NCBI GenBank assembly: GCA_000969725.1
Contig: JXSR01S035391.1
DNA: 36,886 bases
From: Ophiothrix spiculata
Taxonomy: Eukaryota; Echinodermata; Ophiuroidea; Amphilepidida; Ophiotrichidae
Direction: 5' to 3' (one strand)
The position numbers and the translations under genes are program-made. The notes below the pieces were generated by a model, which saw only the letters and a list, made by a program, of their open reading frames with translations, searched no databases and was not told where the DNA came from. This document shows positions 22,290-32,712 of this stretch, piece after piece (the stretch's first letter is position 1; every line of letters starts with the position of its first letter).

Positions 22290-22358
22290 TCAAATTTGGA
22301 CTGATCCATTTCACTCGGCGTAGGCTACGCCTCGTGAAATAGAAAAGTCCAAATTTGA
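22290..22358. repeat. 69-bp hairpin
   Basis: TCAAATTTGGACT at the left pairs with AGTCCAAATTTGA at the right. The inner arms ATTTCACTCGGCGTA/TACGCCTCGTGAAAT also pair, around the centre GGC. CATGATATA occurs on both outer sides (22253-22261 and 22362-22370), a possible target duplication for a ~100-bp element. Confidence 0.75.
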
Positions 22359-22380
22359 TCTCATGATATATTTTGTATTA

Positions 22381-22702
22381 TATACCTCATATATAGATTC
22401 CTGTCCTCTGATTGGTTAAAAGTGAGGGCATGGATTTAACTAGGCCCTATAAATTTACTATGCCCGGGGCATAGTATTCACTAGGCCCCCAAGGTCCTGT
22501 AACTCGAGCTTTACACGCGCGACTGTAAGCATTAATGGTCAACACGCGCTGCAGTGTGTGAGCTAGTTATCTTGGGCGCACTGAATACGACGCGGTCAGC
22601 ACAGAAAGGAGAAACAAACATCGTAAATTATCATCGGGCGCTTTGAGTGCTAAAAAGGTTCTTTCAACCAACCAATGGACAAAAATCTATATATTCGGTA
22701 TA
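22381..22702. mobile_element. 322-bp TIR element
   Basis: The left end TATACCTCATATATAGATTC and the right end with ATCTATATATTCGGTATA are inverted repeats, continuing inward through CCTGTCC and GATTGGTT (right side AACCAATGGAC). The interior is GC-richer, with GCATAGTA/TACTATGC forming an inner hairpin (22459-22473) and CGCGC words. TA is the probable target. It is non-coding and lies next to two other foldback repeats. Confidence 0.65.
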
Positions 22703-22709
22703 TAAAACG

Positions 22710-22852
22710 AATATTGACTGCTTTTTGTTCGGGGTATGGTTAAAATTATTTCCCCTCGGTGATCCCAAAACCATGAATATGCCCTATATTCATGATTTTG
22801 AGATCACCTCGGGAAAATAATTTAAACCATGCCCCTCAAAGCAGTCAATATT
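22710..22852. mobile_element. 143-bp near-perfect palindrome
   Basis: The left arm begins AATATTGACTGCTTT and the right arm ends AAAGCAGTCAATATT. Most of the ~70-bp arms pair (GGGGTATGGTT/AACCATGCCCC, GGTGATC/GATCACC, CATGAATAT/ATATTCATG), with few unpaired bases at the centre near 22775. An extra copy of AAAGCAGTCAATATTTG occurs just downstream at 22909-22925. Likely a foldback MITE. Confidence 0.8.
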
Positions 22853-22925
22853 TGTATACTATTGCACTCTCAGACATTAAATATCTGTATACTATTACCA
22901 GAATGAAAAAGCAGTCAATATTTGT

Positions 22926-23598
22926 TTTATCTACCGATTTTGTTTTGAGCAGGCAACAGTAAAATACTATTGACTTGTTCAAATCATGCCAATCGGTATA
23001 TAGAATAAAATAATGAATGCTTATTGAACAAATTGTCGAAGAAAAATATTCTGCTGTTGCCTTAAGATTTTCAGATATATGATGATTATCAAAAAATGGC
23101 AAAAATCAATTGCAGCCTTAAACTCTGTTCTTGCCCTTAATAGTCAGAGTAGGTCAAATTCATAATTACCAATTCAGGACTAGGCAATATTAAAAATCAA
23201 ATCAAAATATATGTCATTATACTAAATACCAAATAGCGAATACCAAAGCAGTTTAATATCAAGCAGGAAAGACAATTTTGTATCTCAAGGAAATGGTCAA
23301 ACACTCTGACAGATTACCCGGGTTATTGACTTAGACATGGAGATTGTCGACAAGACGACTGACTGACTGACTAGCCAATAAGTATCTTGTTCACATTTCT
23401 GTATGTGTAGTATTCCATCCTACAAGCCGTGATGGAGTGTAGTGCTGTGTGCATGATGCCCGCAGGACTGAATCTGATGTCTTAGTAGATATGTCTTCTG
23501 GTATGTCTTATTTGATTTGATAGACTTGATTTGCCAATTATTGGTCTTCTTTGTAAGACCAAATTCTGGTTTTCAACCAATTGTTGTGAATGTTATAC
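22926..23598. other. Non-coding stretch
   Basis: No supported gene. A small GACTGACTGACT run lies near 23359. The reverse frame at 22845-23102 overlaps the palindrome and has no domain. Confidence 0.4.
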
Positions 23599-23740
23599 TT
23601 AAAGGTGCAATTAATGATTTTGATGTGACCTCTTTTCTAGCTAAATAAAAAGAAGAGTACAGCATACATATATACTGAAAATTTCCCTTGATTCCGACCA
23701 GTACCCAAATTCATCTCACAGGTTATATTTTTATTTTCCA

Positions 23741-24328
23741 CCAAATGAATGTGAAATTCATATCATGAAGGGTGTGTGGGATGTAAATGATAAAAATATT
23801 GAGTGTGCAAGGTGTTGATCATGTAGCAGAATGGTGTAAGATTATAGTTTGGCTTTCATAAAAAGAGAAACACACAGACATATATTGGTTGCATTATTCA
23901 TAAATTTCACATTTGTTCATTCAAATTCATAAAATTACATTCAACAATATGTCTTGGATATATCCATGACAAATTTGTTTTCGATATATTCATGACAGTA
24001 TACTTGATTAACCTCTAAATGTCACACAGAATTAATTGCAGCACTTAGTGATTAAGTCTGGTGATTAGTATAAATAATCATGAACAAGTCAATGTGAAAT
24101 ATTTATAAAAGGTATAATTTAATCATTATTCCTCCAAAAATATTATTCTGACACCGTTTGTTTTCATGAATCTATAGACTCCCAATTTTTGAAAAATGGA
24201 ATATTACATACAAATGTATATTGTAGAGCAATGAAAATGTGATAAATTGTTGGCAATGGTTTAGGCATTGCAGTGTTTTGAAACCAGGGAGTTTAAGCAA
24301 TTAGTTCTACAAACATTGACAGTAGCAA
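23741..24328. repeat. Duplicated block, copy 1 (ends at N gap)
   Basis: Matches 24739-25836 from ACCAAATGAATGTGAAATTC to ACATTGACAGTAGCAA. It is nearly identical over long stretches, for example around CTTGATTAACCTCTAAATGT. Copy 2 holds an extra 512-bp insertion. The match runs right up to the run of Ns. Confidence 0.85.
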
Positions 24329-24378
24329 NNNNNNNNNNNNNNNNNNNNNNNNNNNNNNNNNNNNNNNNNNNNNNNNNN
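24329..24378. other. Assembly gap (50 N)
   Basis: Fifty undetermined bases. The open frame that crosses it is meaningless. Its position exactly where the duplicated block would continue suggests that the assembler could not resolve the repeat. Confidence 0.99.
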
Positions 24379-24738
24379 GTTACAAGCTTTTATTTTCAGC
24401 ATTTTGAAAATCCTCATAGTCTACTGTGTTGTAATTACTTTCGGGCCCCGAAAATAATTTGAAAATGACACATTTTTCTCACTTTTCTTAAAATTGCAAG
24501 CACATATGAAAAATGGTTTGGGGATCGTAACATATACAAGTTGAGGATTTTTATAAGCTAAAAAACTCAAAGGTGACCTTGAGGGTGAAAAGTAGATCAT
24601 GAATTGCCCCTTTAATATTGAAATTGTATCCCAGTTTGAAGAAGCTTTTACTGGTATTTTTATATCCATTCTGATGAAGGTATTACCGCTTATTTTTACT
24701 TCTTTAAGTATGAACAGTAATTCTTGAAATTCACTTCA

Positions 24739-25836
24739 CCAAATGAATGTGAAATTCGTATTACATGGAGGGTGTGTGGGATGTAAATGATCAAAATATT
24801 TAGTGATATAGTTAAAGGGACTAGCCTAGATTCGCCCCACTAATTTTTTACCTACATATTTTTTTCTTGAATCGATAGAACATGTTAATAGTATAATCTA
24901 CAAGTAGTTTTCCATGATTTTGAGGAATATTGGAGAACATTGCAATTCTTTACCTGCTTTAATTTTTTTCGTCAGCGAAAAAAAGTGGTGTGAAAACTTT
25001 AAAAAATCTTATTTCTACACATGTGATGGTCAATCAAATTATTTTTGATGAAATTGTTTCTCTTTTAATATGTATTAAATTATCTCCAAGAGTTTTGTTT
25101 GGTCTTTTATCTGGTAAATCCATCTGAGTTACAATATAGGATTTACGAAACACATGATAGTCACACCACCATCAAAGAATGATATATTGCAAATTAATTC
25201 TTTCTCAATTTGAGCCATTTGTGTGTAAATGTTTGCACTTTTTTGGATTTTACTATACTTAGCTTTATTTGGAGCATTTCATAAGTTTTTAATTCTAGGC
25301 GAAATCTAGGCTATTCCCTTTAATGTGAATGTGCAAGGTGTTGAGGAGAATTGTGTAAGATTATAGTTTGACTTTCATAAAAAGAGTAACACACACACAT
25401 ATATTGGTTGCATTATTCATAAATTTCACATTTGTTCATTAAAATTCATAAAATTACATTCAACAATATGTCTTGGATATCCATGACAAATTTGTTTTCG
25501 ATATATTCATGACAGTATACTTGATTAACCTCTAAATGTCGCACAGAATTAATTGCAGCACTTAGTGATTAAGTCTGGTGATAAATATAAATAATCAATG
25601 TGAAATATTTATAAAAGGTATAATATAGTCATTATTCCTCCAAAAATATTATTCTGACACCGTTTGTTTTTATGAATCTATAGACTCCCAATTTTTGAAA
25701 AATGGAATATTACATACAAATGTATATTGTAGAGCAATAAAAATGTGATAAATTGTTGGCAATGGTTTAGGCATTGCAGTGTTTTGAAACCAGGGAGTTT
25801 AAGCAATTAGTTCTACAAACATTGACAGTAGCAAAG
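24739..25836. repeat. Duplicated block, copy 2
   Basis: Second copy of 23741-24328 in the same orientation, split by the TTAA-flanked element at 24812-25323. The flanking unique sequence after 25836 (GAATTAATGCGGATC) is what would be expected across the N gap of copy 1 if the duplication extended further. Confidence 0.85.
24812..25323. mobile_element. 512-bp TTAA-flanked TIR element
   Basis: The left end TTAAAGGGACTAGCCTAGAT and the right end ATCTAGGCTATTCCCTTTAA are inverted repeats extending to about 25 bp through TTCGCC/GGCGAA. TTAA stands at both outer ends. The paralogous block at about 23800 lacks the element, though a few extra bases on each side here mean the junction is not a perfect empty/filled pair. 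TTAA suggests piggyBac-type mobilisation. The interior is AT-rich and non-coding. Confidence 0.75.
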
Positions 25837-26668
25837 AATTAATGCGGATCATTCATATCTACATGTCGGAAGTCTGGCAGGAAGTTAGTAATAATTTGAT
25901 TGAAGATACAATCACGGCTCTGGGCTTTATCATTACACAAAATTATTTAATGTCTTGATTTTATGATGAAATATGCCTTTTTTCAAATTATTAAAAACAT
26001 ACATTACATGGAACGTTGAAAATATGGATATCAGTTAGAAACAGGTGGTAGTAATATTTGTCGAAATCTTATCAAGAAATCAACTTGGTGTTTACATTTT
26101 ATTTTTCTCCTATTTATCAAATTGCATAATGCAGTCAGATTTCTTTAAATCCAGTGCATTATTTTGTGCATCAAATCCAATGCATCTATGCTTTCCAAAT
26201 GTGTGCTTTTGCAGATCTATCACCCATTTTAGTAGTGATGTTGAGGAATAACATGAAAATTTAAACCAAAATGTCTAGATAAAGTATAAAAACAAAAAAC
26301 ACATTTTGCTTTTATATTTTGTGACCTGTCAATGAAAACAAACTGTTTCTTAATCTTTTTCTGTCTTACACAGCTTCAATAAATACATGTGAATCGAATA
26401 CATTTAGTATCAGTGAAAAGCTTGGTATGATCATATTATGAAGGCAACAGGTTATATGATCTCTAGGAAATTGAACTTTTAAGGACAATCGGCAGCTGTG
26501 GCAGACAACCAGAAATTGTAATTGTTTGCGCCATCCACGTATTTTGCTATTTTGTCTTTTTGGGGCACTGATTCTGAAAGCCTTTTTAATTTTTTTTTCC
26601 ATAAGCCTGCATCGATTCCCATATGTTAGGAATTGCTGAAAACAAGTATATCTGTAATTTTGATCTCT
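25837..26668. other. Non-coding stretch
   Basis: No supported gene. The frames at 26045-26251 (+) and 26366-26701 (-) have no domains I recognise, and the latter runs into the inverted repeat that follows. Confidence 0.4.
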
Positions 26669-26937
26669 AAAGGTGAAAACATACTTCTTTTGGGCTACCA
26701 AACATTTCGTGCATCAAGTCTTTGTCATCTTATAATCTGATATATAGTTACAATGTATTTTCTATTAGTAACGGATGCTTGGTGATGAAAAATCAATACT
26801 CCACCAAATTTTCTTTGCTTGGTGATTTTCAACGCCAATCATCCATTATTGATTAGAAGATGTATTGGAATTAATGTAATAACAAAGACTTGTTGTACCA
26901 AATGTTTGATAGCTCAAAATAGTATGTTTTCACCTTT
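26669..26937. mobile_element. 269-bp foldback repeat
   Basis: The left arm begins AAAGGTGAAAACATAC and the right arm ends GTATGTTTTCACCTTT. Pairing continues inward through CTACCAAACATTT / AAATGTTTGATAG and AAGTCTTTGT / ACAAAGACTT, giving arms of 70-100 bp with mismatches. No target duplication was defined. Probably a MITE. Confidence 0.75.
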
Positions 26938-28362
26938 ACTCCATATCAGAAAAATCTTTGAAGTTAGGAAAAACCACTTTTTCTCAATGATTCTAAATTA
27001 ATGAAACAAAAGGTTATACTGCAACCAGTTCTCAATTTTTCTGTTTGTTACAAGTGGTATATTTGTATTTCATAAGGAATATGCTTGATGTTGATCATGT
27101 AACATTTAGTCAAATATTGAAAATGTTTGACTCACATTTTGATACAAATAAATTTACTGTCAAACTGGTCATATTGATTTATTGTTTATAAAAAGTTATA
27201 GATATATTAATGTGGTAGCAAATTATCCACAACTTTTTAACAACTAATTAATAAAAAAAAGGACATACAGATTCCAGTGAATGGAATTCTAGTAATAGTA
27301 TGCATAGCTCATTTGAGATTAAAGTACTGCCACTGATACGTGTAAATTTAAAAAATTGGAGAGACTCATTGATTACCATGGACAATACGTACTAAATAGT
27401 GCAAAGTCAGAATTTGCTGTCTGTTTGTTGCTTATTCAACCCAGGTGCACTCATAATGCTGTAGCTATGTCCATTCCAATTCTCTATCTTATCAGGCGTG
27501 CAAAATTGATCAAGTTCTCTTGCACACTTGAACTGCTTTACGAAAGTGTGGGATTTATTGAGCCCTTTACAGTCGATTTTGTTATTGATGATTATTTGCT
27601 ATCAAGTGAATGAGTTAATTCCCAGAATGAGGCACTTGTCAGTTAATGATTATAACAAGCTAGGTTTACCCGTAAGTGACAGCATCATGAATGGTAACAG
27701 TACGTCAACATAAATATGATGTGATTGAAATTTTGTTTCTTGTGTCACTCAATTACAGATTTGCTATGATCCTATTCTAAGGGTATTGCTAGATTCAAAT
27801 GGCTTGCTTGATTCTTGTCTCATTCAAACCAGACTATTATGTGCTGTGTTCATTCTATGGAGAGATTTGTTATCTTTCTCACCTAATAACTACCCTGACA
27901 GTTTGAGATCTCTCTGGGGTCAAAAGGCGGTGATTTCCGCAGTATTGTAAATTCAATTGAATCAAATTGTAATATCATGTTCATGTTTCCTTGTTACCCT
28001 GTTGTAATGTTTCGTAGATATATGTGGTTACCAAAATGGCCTAAGAGGCCTGCTACCAAGTATATATAAAAATTGCTGTGACAGAGTGGTCATTGCTTAA
28101 TATTCATATTTTCAAATATTGTAAATATCTGATGTAGAATTTCATTTGGGGTTCTCGAGGTTTTTTGCAATGTGCCACGTAAATGAGAGGAATGTATGAT
28201 ACTGATAATACAACAGATGCACACTTTCCCAGTGTATTTCTTCATTTTGAAAGTCAAAAAGTGCTAATCACTTGGTCATGTGTCATACGTTGAAAATCCT
28301 AAGTTTATGTAATAAGTAGTCAACACGATTGAAGGAAATGTGGGACCAAGATGGGGTAGGAT
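26938..28362. other. Non-coding stretch upstream of the BAH exon
   Basis: No recognisable exon. The frame at 27356-27613 is open for 85 codons but has no domain. A short hairpin, GGCCTAAGAGGCC, lies at 28038-28050, followed by TATATATAAAA. Confidence 0.4.
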
Positions 28363-28812
28363 ATATGTGCCCGTCATATCTAAAGGTACCTTAAGGTCGG
28401 CATAGTAAATTACAAGATACGGGGCCATTGAAGCATAGTCAAAAATCACGTCCGAGGTCGAATTTCTAATTTCATCAGAAACGTTACATTTGAAGTGTAT
28501 TCTATCTTATTAATCAAGTTCCAACATCCAAAACATAGGACAAATGTTTTAAAAACCGAGATAAAAATCCTTTCTCCATTTAAATTTTACCAGTTAAGAA
28601 ACTGTAAACTCAATTTTCTCAGAACTTTAGTTTTCTGAATCAGCCTGATGCCTTTTACCAATTTGGATGTAACTTTGCAGTCGAACATCCAATAACCAAA
28701 AGCAAGGTGTCATTTTAAAGCTTAAAATACAATCTTTCAGATGAGACCAAAAAAAAAATCTATTTTCATTTTTGGACCCTTAAGGTACCTTTCGATATGA
28801 CGGGTCACATAT
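28363..28812. mobile_element. 450-bp TIR element
   Basis: The left end ATATGTGCCCGTCATATC with AAAGGTACCTTAAGG just inside pairs with the right-end CCTTAAGGTACCTTT and GATATGACGGGTCACATAT. The inverted repeats are about 40 bp and nearly complete. TA-type target is likely. The interior has TTTTAAAGCTTAAAATA near 28710 and no coding capacity. It sits about 190 bp upstream of the BAH exon. Confidence 0.75.
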
Positions 28813-29002
28813 GAACATATCATTATCAATTTCTTTTCATGAATTGCATGCAAACACTAATCTTCTCCACCGTTGAAAATTGCTTGACATAAAACAACCA
28901 ATGGGCTGTAATGAGCCGTTCACATAATGTTACACTGTATAGTAAGAGATGCTGCCATGTCAACTTGTCAATACTAATGATATCATCTTGGTTTCATTGC
29001 AG

Positions 29003-29162
29003 AATGAGGCCATCCGTGAAGTCAGGCTATGCTACCAGTCCATAAAACGTAAGGAAGATGTGATCCAGGTCAGAGACTGTGTCATGCTGAGGTCAGGGGT
29101 CAAGAGGAAAGATCTACCATTCGTTGGTAAAGTTTCAGCACTATGGGAGGATCCTGAAAGTG
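29003..29162 (+). CDS. Internal exon: N-terminal part of a BAH domain (BAHD1/BAHCC1 type)
   Basis: The 160-bp exon encodes about 53 residues, starting NEAIREVRLCYQSI and continuing through VIQVRDCVMLRSG, LPFVGKVSALWED and PESG. The order CY-S, VRD-V-L-SG, PYV-K-SALWE-P-SG is what I know of the C-terminal BAH domains of vertebrate BAHD1 and BAHCC1, chromatin proteins; the BAH of BAHD1 and BAHCC1 binds methylated H3K27 and promotes silencing. Splice signals agree: a pyrimidine-rich tract ending TTTCATTGCAG at the acceptor (AG 29001-29002) and GTAAGT at the donor (from 29163). The exon starts in phase 0 and ends after the first base of a glycine codon. The expected continuation (ELMMSL-WYYRPEH-like) was not found downstream in the window, so the next intron is longer than 7.7 kb or crosses its end. 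BAHD1 and BAHCC1 orthology cannot be separated from one exon. Confidence 0.88.
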
Positions 29163-29876
29163 GTAAGTGCAAAATTGGTCAGGAAATAGAAAAATAGTGA
29201 AAAAATACAAATCAAGCAATGTTTTAATGTTAATTTTAATATAATTATATATTTAAAGGATTTGAAAAATGATCTGAAAGTAAAATTTGCATTGATTGAA
29301 TTGTTCCTCTATGTTAAGGATGGAAAAGGTGATAAAATCTACCAAGAGATCATGTGATGTTGAGTCAAACATTCCCAAATGTCACAGGTAACATTTTGCA
29401 CATTTTCGTCAATGATTTTAATTGAAATTGACTGAACTATGCCGGGGTAGTAGATTAATGATGCGTCTCTCAAAAGCTTTTCTTGATCTGTGTTTTAAGA
29501 TAAAGTTCCAGAGGGATGGGGTAGTCACTTTCAATTCTGTGATGTGGTATATTTGGCCAAAACATATATATCTGAAATGCAATATTGAGATAGGGTCTGC
29601 TAATTGTGGTATGCTTCATCTCTAATACCTTTAATGACAACCTGTACAATTTACAGTGGCATAATCGGACATTTTCGAGGGGGCGAGCAGGGGCAAAACA
29701 ATTTTGCAGAGGGGTGGGGAAGTTTTTTCTCATATACAAAAAGGTACAACCAACAGTTTGATACCATAAGCTGTACTGCTGCTAAGGGTGGTGGACTTTA
29801 TTTTCAAGGTGTAGTGAATTCAAGAAAAGCAGAGAAAAGATTCAAAGTAACAGCCTCTGTATCATTTTGCTTCCAC
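29163..29876 (+). other. Intron start after the BAH exon
   Basis: Begins with a consensus GTAAGT donor. No further exon of the BAH gene is seen. The GC-richer patch at 29660-29720 and the overlapping frames at 29422-29909 on both strands have no recognised domain. Confidence 0.5.
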
Positions 29877-30077
29877 ATTGGCCATTTCAAATTTGATATC
29901 AGGGGCTGATTTCACTAGCATATAGCGATCATTTTAGCGATGGTCGCTAACCCCATTTTGAACTCCAAAAATTATTGCTAAATTCTTAAAAATACTCGCT
30001 ATTTAGCGATCAAAACGGGGTTAGCGACCATCGCTAAATATTATCGACCCCTGATATCAAATTTTGAAATGGCCAAT
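29877..30077. mobile_element. 201-bp foldback MITE in the intron
   Basis: ATTGGCCATTTCAAATTTGA at the left is inverted at the right end (CAAATTTTGAAATGGCCAAT, with one extra T). Pairing continues through GATATCAGGGG/CCCCTGATATC and TTAGCGATGGTCGCTAACCCC/GGGGTTAGCGACCATCGCTAA. The words TAGCGA and TCGCTA repeat inside. No coding potential. Confidence 0.8.
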
Positions 30078-31415
30078 TTGAGACAGGTGAAATCGGTCCC
30101 TGGATTATTTCATGTGCTAACCCCAGTCTTTTGCATTTAGAAAAGGTATTTTACAAATAAAAGAAGATTCTATCAAGTATTTATTTGAAAGAAAAATGAA
30201 GCAAAGCTTTCTCACAGTGTCTATTTTGCACTATTTCAGTTCAAGCAAAATCTGTTTCTTTTGATACTGAAACTGAAATCTTTTGCCAAAGAAAACAATA
30301 CCTGGTGCTTTTCTAAAATAAAGTATATAAAACAAATAGACCATAAATATGTTTTCAGTTCCCTGGGTTATAGCTAAGTAAAAGTTTAAGGAAACAGCAT
30401 GGTTTGAGTGCCCATTTCTCTTTGGAAGTAATTGGGGTACATTGTTTTTGCACTGAGAGGATCGCCATACCTCTTTCGTTACAAGTATGTTACCTTAAAA
30501 ATATTGAATTATGCCAGAAACCATCTGATACTTGGTGAATGTTGGGTACATGAGAGTCAATGTCTTATTCAAGGACAATGTACAGCTACTAATATCATCC
30601 TATCCACAAGCCTTAGAAACACCTGATATCGCGACATTATTCCGGTGCTCACCGATAAATGTACTCCTTTTTACTATAATGAATCACCACGTGTGACGAA
30701 AGTCTCTTGAAAGCAGCCACAGCTATAGAAATGTTTCCATTTTGACGTCACGATATCGATTCAAGAAGTTAACTGTAAGGAGCCCACTTATAATTCCTAT
30801 CTTTTACCGTGAGATTTCATGTGGTAGAAAGCCCAAGGGAAGTGCTTGTTTTAAAGAATTAACCGATAGCAAACCGTTTTAAGTTGGATAAATCATCACT
30901 TGACTATCTGTACTTTCACGGAATGCTTCAACTTAATTTGTGACTAGTTTTATTTCCGAGTAAAAACTGATTAAATTTGCATCAATGCTAAAAAGGTTTT
31001 TGCAGATGAATATCGTAACCGCATAGTCGTTCTAGGTAAGTTTTTTTGAATTATTTTATCATTAGTACAATCTTATGACCAAGCCGAGTTACTATACTAA
31101 TCAAGGATTAATTTGATACCAAATACATCAAAATAAATTGAGTTGATTCTTCACAATTAAGAAATAAGGAATTGCATTACATGTTCAAAACAATAGCAAC
31201 ATCGAATGAAGTCCTCATTAATAATTTCTATCGCCAGTATCACATAAGATACTGCACAGCGTGATAGGTAATTACTATGCACAATACACCGATCTAAAGA
31301 CCTCATGCATCGCGAAAGCGTAACTACCCAAATTAAACAGAGCGACACGGAGTATCGTTTTGGCCAAACTTGTATAGTACTATAAGTAATGTTAAATTGA
31401 CAAGTGCACACATCG
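30078..31415. other. Intronic or intergenic stretch
   Basis: No supported gene. TTTTTGCAG (ending 31005) and GGTAAGT (GT at 31036-31037) bracket a 30-bp segment that could be a micro-exon, but its frames offer no similarity and short AG...GT pairs are common by chance. The reverse frame at 31157-31411 lacks a domain. Confidence 0.35.
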
Positions 31416-31533
31416 AGAAGAGTGGCTTAATGGACTAAGGCGCCGTGCATTAATGACTTATTAGTATCAGACCAACGTCATATCCAACGTCATTTCACTT
31501 TCTAGGCCGGGTTCGAGTTCCTCCTTCACTTCT
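31416..31533 (+). tRNA. tRNA-Leu-like sequence, probably a pseudogene or SINE head
   Basis: The 5' half follows the tRNA-Leu pattern: AGAAGAG (31416-31422), TG, D-stem GCT/GGC, D-loop with TGGACTAA, and GCGCC. A box-B-like GGTTCGAGTTC lies at 31510-31520. CACTTCT (31527-31533) pairs with the first seven bases at six of seven positions. However, the anticodon stem does not close, the T-stem has mismatches, three bases too many lie before the acceptor strand, and the span (118 bp) needs an intron-like insertion between about 31450 and 31500. A working tRNA is therefore unlikely; a decayed tRNA-Leu or the head of a tRNA-derived SINE is more plausible. Confidence 0.4.
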
Positions 31534-32712
31534 TATTTTCATTTTAAACGTTCAATAGATTTATTTAAGAGTAAAGACACCAAATAATTGGGTTTCTGAT
31601 TTTTTTTTTACAACTTTAACTCGTTTACACAAATAAAATCAACTCAATCCCACCCTTCATCATTTACTCTTGTCAGGTATTCATAGCCTCAACACAGGCC
31701 TTCCGATGATCAGTCTTGCATACACATGCTGTCTAATTGAAAGTAAAGTACTCAAAACCATGTTTCCAGCCAACCTTCCTCATATATCTTAATACACGCA
31801 AGACACACATTGGTGCTGTTGTTATGTCTGACCAGTCTTTATGCGAATTCAGTGTAGTAGATAGAGATATTGATTCTGGTAGGCCTATCCTAAATATAGA
31901 TCTGCTTGGTCAAGGGTCAAATTTTCTTGTTAACAATATTTTCTACTTGGTTAACTTTCAAGTAGGGCTTGTGAGTGATTGGTTCTTGTAAAGCAGTGAC
32001 TGACTCATTACCATACAGTTTATCTCTTGGTCTTGGGAAAAATGTCTCACTGCTAGGCCTTGTGTATCATGTAATTACACAAACCAGTGAACATTAGTGA
32101 TATGTTTCTCACCACGTTACCATTTGTGTTGTCAAAAGGAAACCAAATTTGTTCCAGGAAATTCACACAAACTATCGATAGCCCATTGATGTGAAAAATT
32201 GTGGAGGTGAATGAGCTGACAAACGCAAGTTTTCCCAATACGAATCTGTCACAAGATATTTTTTCTACAGATTTACATTGCAAAATCATTTCACCACTTT
32301 TGAAAATTAGCCAACAGGATTTTTGGTCCCAATTTCAAATGTTGAAATATTAAGATGAGAAAGTTAGTACTGTCTTTAGGCAAAACATTCATCTGGTTTT
32401 TTTTCCACCTATACCTTAAAATTTGTAGTGTACAGCTTGTTACAATTTTATAAAGGCTTTCAATGTGTTGCACTCATCTAAAGACAGAACCTTGTGGAAT
32501 TCCTGTTCCACTTGTAAAATTGGGGTGCTTTGTCTAATTTTGAGGCATCATTTTAAGCTTAGAAAATGCTCCAGAATCAAACGCTTTTTACCAAAAATTG
32601 TCTTCTCCTGCAAAGTCACCCTCTATCTTTAGCTGCATTACAAAACAACCTTCAATTTTGGAAAGCTATTGAATGGTTTTAATGCACTTTTCCAACATTT
32701 TGGGATAGCTAA
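31534..32712. other. Non-coding stretch
   Basis: No supported gene, RNA or repeat. Frames at 31737-31991 (+), 32053-32289 (-) and 32291-32473 (-) have no domain I recognise. Confidence 0.4.

Larger units (their letters stand above)
23599..24615. mobile_element. TTAA-flanked inverted-repeat element, interrupted
   Basis: The left end TTAAAGGTGCAATTAATGAT (23599-23618) is inverted at the right end ATCATGAATTGCCCCTTTAA (24596-24615). The left ~100 bp recurs at 3683-3795. The interior contains copy 1 of the duplicated block (23741-24328) and the N gap, so the internal structure is not reliable. Terminal TTAA is typical of piggyBac targets but is also seen in other families. A small palindrome, TTCGGGCCCCGAA, lies at 24438-24450. 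Confidence 0.5.

Noticed and set aside
24268-24462. Frame crossing the gap
   Set aside because: It contains 50 undetermined bases, so it cannot be interpreted.
24664-24720. Second CTGATGA word as a hammerhead core
   Set aside because: No GAAA follows at suitable spacing and no stem II can form.
26366-26701. 111-codon reverse frame with basic and cysteine residues
   Set aside because: No recognisable motif, and the N-terminal part lies inside the left arm of the foldback repeat at 26669.
31005-31036. Possible 30-bp micro-exon between TTTTTGCAG and GTAAGT
   Set aside because: Too short to test by eye, with stops in the ATG frame; such AG...GT pairs arise often by chance.
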